In this document: in pieces, positions 7,661 to 13,681 of the stretch
Position numbering within the stretch: position 1 is the stretch's first letter
Layout: the number at the start of each line of letters is the position of its first letter
NCBI GenBank assembly: GCA_009668925.1
Contig: SBEK01000072.1
Location: 1 to 17,972 of the forward strand
DNA length: 17,972 bases
Source of the DNA: Deltaproteobacteria bacterium
GTDB lineage: Bacteria > Desulfobacterota > Syntrophia > Syntrophales > Smithellaceae
Direction of reading: 5' to 3'
Made by a program: the position numbers and the translations under genes
Notes under the pieces: generated by a model
The model's database searches: none
The model's input: the letters and a program-made list of their open reading frames with translations, nothing else
What the model was told of the DNA's origin: nothing

Positions 7661-7993
7661 CTATTTTTTACAGGATTTCATGATCTTTTTATGTTCATCG
7701 GCATTGGCGGAGAGCACTTCCTCCACACAGCCGATGAAATCCAGAATGCAGGTGCAGCGCAGCGTGTAATAAATGCAGTTGGCCCTTTTCTCATCACAGA
7801 CCAGCCCCGCGTTTTTCAAAACGCTCAAATGCTTGGAAACCGTGGACGTATCCGCGCCGACCATGTCCGTGAGTTCATTGACGCAGCGCTCCTGCTTTTG
7901 CAGTTCTTCAATAATCAACAGCCGGCTGGGATGCGCCATCGCCTTGAGAATTTTCGCCCGGGCTTCATAACGGGGTTTAAGGGACTCTTTCAT
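7661..7993 (-). CDS. arsR: ArsR/SmtB-family metalloregulatory repressor
   Basis: Winged-helix repressor of the operon, 110 residues from ATG 7993, which has AGGAGG 8 bases upstream; 15 extra upstream codons are possible but overlap the operator. The fold is clear: KAMAHPSRLLIIEEL, then the DNA-reading helix region VGADTSTVSKHLSVLKNAGLV, then the wing with CIYYTL. Cysteines are at 37, 66, 73, 80, 82, 89 and 108. The classic E. coli-type site ELCVCDL is reduced to ERCVNEL (only C37). The cluster RC80-T-C82 plus C89 in the dimerisation helix is instead a plausible As(III) site, resembling in position the C-terminal sites known from other ArsR proteins. First gene of the cluster; likely represses its own promoter through the inverted repeat at 8012-8033. 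Confidence 0.93.
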   Translation of the reverse strand: MKESLKPRYEARAKILKAMAHPSRLLIIEELQKQERCVNELTDMVGADTSTVSKHLSVLKNAGLVCDEKRANCIYYTLRCTCILDFIGCVEEVLSANADEHKKIMKSCKK

Positions 7994-8011
7994 ACGTCGC
8001 GCCTCCTTTCG

Positions 8012-8033
8012 TATTTGGTCATTTAGCCAAATA
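8012..8033. promoter_or_regulatory. Candidate ArsR operator (inverted repeat TATTTGG-N8-CCAAATA)
   Basis: Perfect 7-base arms at 8012-8018 and 8027-8033 separated by 8 bases. The site lies immediately upstream of arsR and covers the predicted -10 and transcription start, where a repressor would block RNA polymerase. Size and AT-rich character fit ArsR/SmtB operators. Binding is inferred from position. Confidence 0.6.
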
Positions 8034-8048
8034 GCCATTGTGTGTCAA
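8020..8048 (-). promoter_or_regulatory. Predicted promoter of the ars operon
   Basis: On the minus strand a perfect TTGACA (8048-8043) is followed after 17 bases by TAAATG (8025-8020), a weak -10 (three of six). The expected start of transcription is near 8013, leaving about 20 bases to the arsR ATG with its AGGAGG. The strong -35 and weak -10, with the inverted repeat across the latter, fits a repressible promoter. No second promoter of comparable quality was seen within the cluster. Confidence 0.6.
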
Positions 8049-8212
8049 GATATTTTTTTCGGGGTTGGAAAAGGTGTAATCATGTCATTGCGAACCGGTT
8101 CTCAACCGGTGCGGCAATCTCATGTCTTCGACTACTAACGAGAAGACTTAAGTCGCTTAGTTACATCGCAATGTTATTGCGGGAATCCCGATTAAGGACG
8201 GATAGGCACCGC

Positions 8213-8236
8213 GTCATTCCCGCGAAGGCGGGAATC
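8213..8236 (+). repeat. REP-like hairpin element, copy 1
   Basis: A 24-base element with perfect 8-base arms ATTCCCGC (8216-8223) and GCGGGAAT (8228-8235) around GAAG. Its exact reverse complement is at 8560-8583. Elements of this sort are dispersed in many copies in proteobacterial genomes. Confidence 0.8.
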
Positions 8237-8559
8237 CAGGATATTAATGTCATTGCGAACCGGCTCTCAACCGGTAGCTTACCCGGCGCATGCCGGGTGG
8301 CAATCCGACGCAGACGTTGCAAGGATGAAATCCGTAGCAATCTCATAAGGTCGCCGTTTGCACTGAGGCGCAATTGCGGATCATTTGTATCTGATAAATA
8401 ATTGTTGATTGATAGTTTGAAGTATGTCCCCCAGTTAGCCATGGTCCCTGCCAACTACTCTAACATATTTTGTCCAACTGGTGGGGTGCAGTCCACCAGA
8501 CATTGAGCGAAGGCAGGCCCCGCTGCAACTGCTACCTTACAGTCAAAACAAAATAGCTC

Positions 8560-8583
8560 GATTCCCGCCTTCGCGGGAATGAC
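8560..8583 (-). repeat. REP-like hairpin element, copy 2 (inverted)
   Basis: Exact reverse complement of the element at 8213-8236, so the two bracket 371 bases in inverted orientation. Related but decayed versions (ATTCCGG...GAATGAC type) occur at about 8628-8662 and 8701-8745. Confidence 0.8.
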
Positions 8584-8689
8584 AAGTCAGGAATTGCGGT
8601 TCGCAATGACTGATAATTTCTTTATTGGATTCCGGGTTCGCGCTTCGCTTGTCAGGAATGACAAGTCAGGAACTGCGATTTGCAATGAC
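8578..8689. repeat. 33-base direct repeat (8578-8610 and 8657-8689)
   Basis: Two copies beginning AATGACAAGTCAGGAA and ending GCAATGAC, differing at three positions and starting 79 bases apart. The first copy runs on from the inverted hairpin element at 8560-8583, which suggests a duplicated composite unit. Confidence 0.75.
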
Positions 8690-8801
8690 ATTGGCACGCT
8701 GGATTCCGGCCGGATGATTACCGGGCGAATGCCGAGCCAGAATGACGAGTTGGGCACTGTCAAAACGCCACCCCGGTGCAACTGCTGCCTTATAAAATAT
8801 C

Positions 8802-8832
8802 TTGACCAGTCTATAACTTCATAGTTTATGGT
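8802..8832 (+). promoter_or_regulatory. Predicted MerR-type promoter with 19-base spacer and dyad
   Basis: TTGACC (8802-8807) and TATGGT (8827-8832) are 19 bases apart, the over-long spacing typical of promoters that MerR-family proteins distort to activate. The spacer contains an imperfect dyad centred near 8820 (ATAACT at 8813-8818 against AGTTTAT at 8823-8829, one base extra). It lies about 40 bases before the MerR gene, so autoregulation is likely. Confidence 0.55.
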
Positions 8833-8870
8833 TTCGTTACCATTGGCCGTGGAAAATGAAAGGAAAGCCT

Positions 8871-9431
8871 ATGACGTATACGATATCGGCAATTGCGCGA
8901 AAATTCGGATTATCCAGAAGCACGCTTCTGTATTATGACAAAATCGGTCTCTTGTCTCCGCGCGAACGAACGGGTGCGGATTACCGTATCTATTCCGATG
9001 AGGACTACCGGCTGATGGAAGAAATTGCCCGGCTGCGCAGCGCCGGCATCCCTTTGCGAGCGATCAAAAAACTGCGGGCGGGCGGCGCGTCGCGCCGCAC
9101 GGAAATATTGCACCGGCGGCTTGCGGACATCAATGATGAAATCAGCCGCCTGCGCCAACAGCAAAGCTTTATTCTCAATCTCTTGAATGATAAAAAGATG
9201 GCCGGTTCGACGCGCGTTCTGACAAAAGAGCAATGGATCAAGTACCTCAGCAAAGCCGGTTTGGATGAAGCGGGAATGAATCGCTGGCATGAGGAATTCG
9301 AGGCCTCATCGCCCGAAGCGCACCAGGATTTTCTGGAATCCCTGGGCCTGCCCGCGGGCGAGATCCGTCTGATCCGGCAAAGATATCAAAAACCAATCCG
9401 CACCAAAAGGACAAGTTCCGCCGCCGGATAG
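8871..9431 (+). CDS. MerR-family transcriptional regulator
   Basis: DNA-binding regulator of 186 residues from ATG 8871, with AAGGA 6 bases upstream; an in-frame ATG at 8856 lacks a good site. The N-terminal winged helix is textbook MerR: YTISAIARKFGLSRSTLLYYDKIGLL (about 3-28), then RIYSDEDYRLMEEIARLRSAGIPL (about 44-67). A coiled-coil dimer helix follows (about 75-110). The C-terminal 70 residues (LTKEQWIKYLSKAGLDEAGMNRWHEEFE...) are helical and polar, somewhat like the TipAS-type effector domain of larger MerR proteins. There is no cysteine at all, which argues against metal sensing and against a direct role in the ars operon. It stands alone between the repeat island and a convergent gene, so its target besides itself is unknown. 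Confidence 0.88.
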   Translation: MTYTISAIARKFGLSRSTLLYYDKIGLLSPRERTGADYRIYSDEDYRLMEEIARLRSAGIPLRAIKKLRAGGASRRTEILHRRLADINDEISRLRQQQSFILNLLNDKKMAGSTRVLTKEQWIKYLSKAGLDEAGMNRWHEEFEASSPEAHQDFLESLGLPAGEIRLIRQRYQKPIRTKRTSSAAG

Positions 9432-9615
9432 AAAAGCTGGCGGGGGTTGCGCTGAATGTCTGCTGAGATCCTGTTTTCTGAGAGCACCGGACACGAAGGA
9501 AACGCCGCTGCCTGAATAATCAACCCCGCGTAGCACGCTGTCGGGACATGAAATAAATCATCTTATCGCCCAAGGCAAGCTGCCCGGAATTAACGCCCGT
9601 CGCGCTAAAGCGGGA

Positions 9616-10788
9616 TTAAATCAACCCCATGGCGACTTTTTTGCTGAGCAGTGTCGTCTTCCCCAGGACGATCTTCAGATATTCCAGCATTAATTCTTCG
9701 ACTATCTGTTCTTTGGGCGTGCCGGCGTAGGAATCCTGTTTCTTGATCTTGCTGGTCTCAATCTTGCCGCTCTGAACGGCCAGAGACTGCCGGGCCTGCT
9801 GCAGCGCCGCATATTTGTCCAGCAGTTCGCTCTGCGGCAGCGATGACAGCCGCTGATATGCCTGGGCGACTTGACTGGGCCCCGGCAGGTTGGGCGATTC
9901 CAGAATGACTTTGGAATTTTTCGCGTACCGCTTTATTCCTTTGAGAATATGCTCCGTCTGAACAAAGTTAATGCCGTTCCATCCGGCCCGAAGCCACTGA
10001 AAGATGCCGGTACGGACCACCGGCTGCTGGCCCCCCGCTTCCACGTAAACGGCCACGGAAAAATAATCATAGATGTAGGATTTGACCCATCCCATGCCCG
10101 TCTTTGCCGAACCGGGTTCTCCGGAATAGTAGTAGTTCCAGTCGTCGTCGTTCCCCAGAATAAATCCCTTTTTGCCGACATCCGACACGTTGGCCTGCTT
10201 CGAGATCGTGATCAGAGCCTGGCGTCCCTTGTGATTCAGCAGGATAAACGTTCTGTTCAGATTGTATTCATAGTAAACGCCGGTGGTAAGATCGGGTGTA
10301 ATGGCGTCGCGCTGCAATCCGCGGATGACAATCGGCTTGCCGTCACGGGGAATGGATGTCCAGCTGCTGGGCAGCTTCTGCGTCTTGCCCGGCAGGCCGT
10401 TCCACAACGAATAGCGCAGCGACGAGGGGCTGGTCAGAACCGCCGGGATATGGCAGCTGTATGAGTACTGCAGAAAATCGGCAAAGCCGATCTTCGTGTC
10501 GAATTCATAGTAAGCGCCGGGCGCCTTCTGGGCGGCCGGCAACTCGGTTTCTTTCGACGGTTTGGCGGCGAGCACATAATCGATCAGGCTGGCGAGGGCT
10601 GCTGTGTCGAGTCCGGCTCTGGCGTCGAGGCCGCTCTGGACCAGTTTCAGCGCCGCGGCCGCGGGATGGGCGCCGTCCTGGGCGGGCGCGGCCAGGGCCG
10701 ACTGATAAAAACAGAAGGGCGCGATTAAGATAAGGAGTATGGAAAGCCGGCAGGCAGCTGCGGCTTGTTGTACTGTTCGATGATTCAT
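9616..10788 (-). CDS. Exported protein of unknown family
   Basis: I do not recognise this 390-residue protein. The ATG at 10788 has AGGAAG about 9 bases ahead and is followed by a signal peptide (LSILLILIAPFCFYQSALAA, cleavage after about residue 34); an upstream extension to 10863 is polar and unlikely. The mature part is soluble: an Ala-rich helical lead (about 35-85), a central mixed region rich in Tyr, Trp and Gly (GVYYEYNLNRTFILLNHKGRQALITISKQ, and a DDDWNYYYSGEPG stretch followed by GMGWVKSYIYDYFSVAVYVEAGG) that looks like beta-sheet, and a helical C-terminus (about 310-390) ending in Lys-rich sequence. One Cys (YSCHIP) is left after cleavage. No catalytic signature is visible. It is monocistronic and convergent with the MerR gene. 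A periplasmic or surface protein is the most that can be said. Confidence 0.75.
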   Translation of the reverse strand: MNHRTVQQAAAACRLSILLILIAPFCFYQSALAAPAQDGAHPAAAALKLVQSGLDARAGLDTAALASLIDYVLAAKPSKETELPAAQKAPGAYYEFDTKIGFADFLQYSYSCHIPAVLTSPSSLRYSLWNGLPGKTQKLPSSWTSIPRDGKPIVIRGLQRDAITPDLTTGVYYEYNLNRTFILLNHKGRQALITISKQANVSDVGKKGFILGNDDDWNYYYSGEPGSAKTGMGWVKSYIYDYFSVAVYVEAGGQQPVVRTGIFQWLRAGWNGINFVQTEHILKGIKRYAKNSKVILESPNLPGPSQVAQAYQRLSSLPQSELLDKYAALQQARQSLAVQSGKIETSKIKKQDSYAGTPKEQIVEELMLEYLKIVLGKTTLLSKKVAMGLI

Positions 10789-11000
10789 TGGCGATCTTCC
10801 TATTCTCAATTTTGTTCGGCCAGACCCTACCGATTTTTTCGTCCGCTGTAAAGAATAAATCACACGCCGGGAATAACAGAGAATGACAAATAATAATAGC
10901 CTATGAGTGTTTTGACAGGCAAAAGCTATGAGGCTGTTTGCCGACCGGGTTCATCACCCATTGTTAAAGAATTCATGAAGGATCCATGTTTTCTCTCTAT

Positions 11001-11029
11001 TTGACAGCGGGCTCCGAGGTACCTATTTT
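11001..11029 (+). promoter_or_regulatory. Predicted sigma70-type promoter of the NHEJ operon
   Basis: Perfect TTGACA (11001-11006), 17-base spacer, and TATTTT (11024-11029, four of six). Transcription would begin near 11036, about 33 bases before the first Ku gene, whose ribosome site is GAAGGAG at 11055-11061. Another TTGACA at 10912-10917 has no matching -10. Confidence 0.65.
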
Positions 11030-11068
11030 TGAATAAGCGCCACTTGAAGTAAACGAAGGAGTCGGGAC

Positions 11069-11839
11069 ATGGCAGGACGGGCAATCTGGAAAGGAAGGAT
11101 TCATTTCGGAGATTTTGATATTCCGGTCAAACTGCACACGGCGGTCAAGGAAGAGCATATTCAATTTCATCTTCTCCATAAAAAGGACCGCGTTCGGCTG
11201 GCGCAGCGGATGATCTGCGCACACGAAAAGACGCCGGTTCCGCCGGAAGAACAGGTCCGGGGATTTAAGCTCGACGACGGCCGCTACGTGCTCATGACGC
11301 CTGAGGAGCTGGAAGCGACGCTGCCCGCCGAAAGCCGGATCATCGACGTGCAGGCGTTCGTCAAGGCTTCGCAGATCGATCCTCTCTTGATGACGCGGGG
11401 CTACTACCTGGAACCGGACAGTCCGCCCAGGGCCTATCAGACGCTGGCCGCCGCGCTTCGCGACATGCAGGTGGAAGGCATCTGCGCCTGGACGATGAGA
11501 AAGCGCTCCTATTTCGGGGCTCTGCAGGTGAGCGGGAAAATGATCCGCCTCAATACCCTGAGGTTCGCCGATGAAGTGGTTCCCGCTTCGTCCCTGGATC
11601 TGCCCGAGGTCGCCGTATCGGAAAAGGAGCTGCAGATCGGAGCCGACCTGATCGGCCGCTTAACCGCGTCTTTTGAACCGCAAAAATTCGTAAATGAACA
11701 TGAAGATAAATTACGGCAGCTGATCGACAAAAAGGCTCGCGGAGAAAAGATTGTCCTCCTGCGGCCGCGGCGTTTGAAGCCGACCTCGTCAGACAAGCTG
11801 CTGAAAACGTTGGAAGCGAGTTTGAAAAAGGTCGCGTAG
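11069..11839 (+). CDS. ku: Ku-family DNA end-binding protein (first paralogue)
   Basis: Bacterial Ku forms a ring dimer that threads onto double-strand breaks and recruits LigD. This 256-residue copy has the Ku beta-barrel from the start (AIWKGRIHFGDFDIPVKLHTAV), the conserved HLLHKKDRVRLAQRMIC and GFKLDDGRYVLMTPEELEA region, and RSYFGALQVSGKMIRLNTLRFADEV in the bridge part. It is clearly divergent from the second Ku downstream: the lead is less canonical, EVVPASSLDLPEV replaces the EILPDDNILPDEV of its neighbour, and the tail after about 225 is short and basic (RPRRLKPTSSDKLLKTLEASLKKV). Secure start with GAAGGAG. It is first in the operon; 156 bases holding a hairpin separate it from the second copy. 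Confidence 0.93.
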   Translation: MAGRAIWKGRIHFGDFDIPVKLHTAVKEEHIQFHLLHKKDRVRLAQRMICAHEKTPVPPEEQVRGFKLDDGRYVLMTPEELEATLPAESRIIDVQAFVKASQIDPLLMTRGYYLEPDSPPRAYQTLAAALRDMQVEGICAWTMRKRSYFGALQVSGKMIRLNTLRFADEVVPASSLDLPEVAVSEKELQIGADLIGRLTASFEPQKFVNEHEDKLRQLIDKKARGEKIVLLRPRRLKPTSSDKLLKTLEASLKKVA

Positions 11840-11859
11840 TATTGTGTCACTGGCGTAAT

Positions 11860-11920
11860 GTCATTTCGACCGCAGGGAGAAATCTGGATTTCTCAGTCGT
11901 CAAACCTCCTTCGAAATGAC
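11860..11920. repeat. 61-base long palindrome between the two Ku genes
   Basis: Outer arms GTCATTTCGA (11860-11869) and TCGAAATGAC (11911-11920) match perfectly, and inner arms GAGAAAT (11877-11883) and ATTTCTC (11888-11894) form a second stem with a 4-base loop. It belongs to the dispersed GTCATTTCGA repeat style and resembles the elements in the island at 8084-8689. There is no U-run, so it is not a classical terminator, but as RNA it could lower expression of the downstream genes or stabilise the upstream message. Confidence 0.75.
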
Positions 11921-11995
11921 ACAACAGCGTTGGCGCGACACTGAGAAGCAAGCGGCTTCACAATGTCGGCAATTTTGGAGTTAGAGGAGCATTCC

Positions 11996-12778
11996 ATGGC
12001 ACTGCAGGGCATCTGGAGCGGAACGGTCAGTTTTAGTCTGGTGGCGATTCCGGTGCAATTGGTCAAGGCCGTCTGGCCTAGCCGGGTTTCTTTCCGCCTG
12101 CTGCACGGCAAGGATTATTCACCGCTCGCCCGGCGGATGTTCTGCCCGGCCGAAGAAAAGATGGTTGAACCCGAAGAGATCATCCGGGGCTACGAAATCG
12201 CTCCCGGCCGCTATATCACCGTCACGGACGACGAGCTGGAATCCGTGTCCCCCGAGCGCAGCCGCACCATCGAAATTTTGGAATTCGTTGAACTGACCGC
12301 TATAGATCCCATCTACTATGACCATCCCTACTACCTGGTCCCCGCGAAAGGCGGTGAGAAGGCTTACCGGCTGCTTACTGAAGTGATGCGCCGGACCCGG
12401 AAAGCGGGACTGGCCAAATTCGTGCTCGGTGAGCGGGAGTATTTTGTCGCTTTGCAAAGCACCGGGGGCGCCCTGTCTCTCATCGTCCTTCATTACAGCA
12501 ATGAGATTCTTCCCGACGACAACATCCTGCCGGATGAAGTCCCCGTCTCCCCGGCGGATAAAGTGCGCATGAAGACCGCCATCCAGGCGTTGACCGGCGA
12601 CTTCCAGCCCGCCGAGCACGCCAATAAACGCCGCAAAGCCATCATGACGCTGATTAAGAAAAAGACCAAAAAACAAACCCCGGTTGCGCCGCCCGCGGTC
12701 GAGGAGGAAGAGGAAGGCCCGGTCGATCTGGCAGCGGTCCTTGCCGAGAGCATGCGAAAAGTGAAGGGGAACCGGTGA
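11996..12778 (+). CDS. ku: Ku-family DNA end-binding protein (second paralogue)
   Basis: Second Ku, 260 residues from ATG 11996, with GAGGAG 6 bases upstream; the longer frame to 11963 adds residues without a ribosome site. It is the more canonical copy: MALQGIWSGTVSFSLVAIPVQL at the start, then FRLLHGKDYSPLARRMFCP, EEIIRGYEIAPGRYITVTDDELE, FVLGEREYFVALQ and HYSNEILPDDNILPDEVPVS. The C-terminus is longer, with a Lys/Arg-rich segment (about 203-225, KRRKAIMTLIKKKTKKQ) and then an acidic stretch (EEEEEG), features that in other bacterial Ku proteins contact DNA or LigD. Its stop overlaps the next GTG start (GTGA at 12775-12778). Two unlike Ku subunits raise the possibility of a heterodimer. Confidence 0.95.
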   Translation: MALQGIWSGTVSFSLVAIPVQLVKAVWPSRVSFRLLHGKDYSPLARRMFCPAEEKMVEPEEIIRGYEIAPGRYITVTDDELESVSPERSRTIEILEFVELTAIDPIYYDHPYYLVPAKGGEKAYRLLTEVMRRTRKAGLAKFVLGEREYFVALQSTGGALSLIVLHYSNEILPDDNILPDEVPVSPADKVRMKTAIQALTGDFQPAEHANKRRKAIMTLIKKKTKKQTPVAPPAVEEEEEGPVDLAAVLAESMRKVKGNR

Positions 12779-13680
12779 CCACGCAAGTAACGAAAATTGA
12801 TAAGCACGTTCTTTCTTTGTCCAATCTGGAGAAAGACCTGTATCCCGCGTTCGGATTCTCCAAGGCCCATGTTCTGGAGTATTACCGCCGCGTGGCAGAG
12901 TTTATCCTGCCTCACCTGCAAAACCGGGCGCTGACCTTAAAGCGCTACCCCAACGGCGCGGGTGAAGAGTATTTTTTCGAAAAACGCTGCCCCGCCCACC
13001 GTCCGTCCTGGGTGCCAACGGCGCAGATTCCCCAGGAAGGCGGCGAGGACATGACCGTCTGCCTCGTAAACGATCTGGCTACGTTGATGTGGGTGGAAAA
13101 TCTGGCCTCCCTGGAGCTGCATGTGCCGCTGGCCCGCTCTCATACCCGCGAAACGCCCGATACCGTTGTCTTCGACCTGGACCCCGGCGCCGGCGCCGGA
13201 ATTCTCGAGTGTCTGCGCGTTTCATTGATTCTGCGGGATTTGCTGGCCGAACTGAAGCTCACCTGCTTTGCCAAAACATCGGGGCTGAAGGGACTGCATG
13301 TCTACGTCCCCCTGAACCAAATCAAGACCACGTTTGAGGATACCAAACACTTTTCCAGATCCGTGGCGGAAGTCCTGGAGCGCAATTATCCCGACCTGGT
13401 CACGTCGAAGATGGCCAGGGGGCAGCGAACAAGAAAAGTCTTTATCAACTGGTCGCAAAACGATGCATCCAAGACCACGGTCTGTGTGTATTCCTTAAGG
13501 GCCGGAGAGAAGCCGACGGTTTCCTGCCCCCGGCCGTGGAATGAAATAGAAAAGTTTGTCGAAAAGGGAGATGCCCGGACAATCGGCGTCCTGCCCTTTC
13601 AGGCGCTGGACAGGCTTTCCAAAACCGGGGACCTCTTCGCCCCGGTCCTCACCCTCAGGCAGGAGCTGCCTCACGTATGA
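12775..13680 (+). CDS. ligD: Stand-alone LigD polymerase domain (primase-polymerase of NHEJ)
   Basis: NHEJ polymerase of the archaeo-eukaryotic primase superfamily that fills ends during joining; here its own 301-residue gene instead of a LigD domain. It starts at GTG 12775, overlapping the Ku stop, with AAGGGGA upstream. Motifs in order: LSNLEKDLYPA at the front, VVFDLDPG with the first two metal Asp residues (D134, D136), SGLKGLHVYVPL with K172 and H175, SKMARGQRTRKVF, and YSLRAGEKPTVSCPRPWNEI. One key position is unusual: the segment normally written V-F-V/I-D-W-S-Q-N reads VFINWSQN, with N225 (AAC at 13447-13449) at the third metal ligand. The rest looks intact, so it may be a weakened polymerase, a binding-only protein, or a base error. 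Confidence 0.92.
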   Translation: MTTQVTKIDKHVLSLSNLEKDLYPAFGFSKAHVLEYYRRVAEFILPHLQNRALTLKRYPNGAGEEYFFEKRCPAHRPSWVPTAQIPQEGGEDMTVCLVNDLATLMWVENLASLELHVPLARSHTRETPDTVVFDLDPGAGAGILECLRVSLILRDLLAELKLTCFAKTSGLKGLHVYVPLNQIKTTFEDTKHFSRSVAEVLERNYPDLVTSKMARGQRTRKVFINWSQNDASKTTVCVYSLRAGEKPTVSCPRPWNEIEKFVEKGDARTIGVLPFQALDRLSKTGDLFAPVLTLRQELPHV

Positions 13681-13681
13681 T

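Larger units (their letters stand above)
8049..8801. repeat. Gene-free repeat island between arsR and the MerR gene
   Basis: About 750 bases without a credible gene; the open frames run through repeats and lack ribosome sites. Contents: two copies of a GTCATTGCGAACCGG-type hairpin element (8084-8122 and 8249-8306), the second carrying an inserted hairpin (arms ACCCGGC/GCCGGGT, 8281-8298); a 24-base element at 8213-8236 with an exact inverted copy at 8560-8583; a 33-base direct repeat at 8578-8610 and 8657-8689 with three mismatches; and a 16-base direct repeat at 8524-8539 and 8777-8792 with one mismatch. These look like dispersed REP-type palindromes and their decayed relatives, piled up in one non-coding interval. 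No transposase is present. Confidence 0.75.

Noticed and set aside
8084..8689. CRISPR array
   Set aside because: The repeats are of different kinds, not evenly spaced, and mostly palindromic and in both orientations; no cas genes are near.
8042..8824. Open frames across the repeat island
   Set aside because: They run through hairpin repeats, lack ribosome sites and their translations reflect the repeats.
11860..11920. Rho-independent terminator after the first Ku gene
   Set aside because: The palindrome is long but lacks a T-run on either side and matches a dispersed repeat style.
13556..13681. Longer start for the PE-ligase protein
   Set aside because: The extra 42 codons overlap the end of the polymerase gene in another frame and match nothing in LigD; the family N-terminus begins at 13682.
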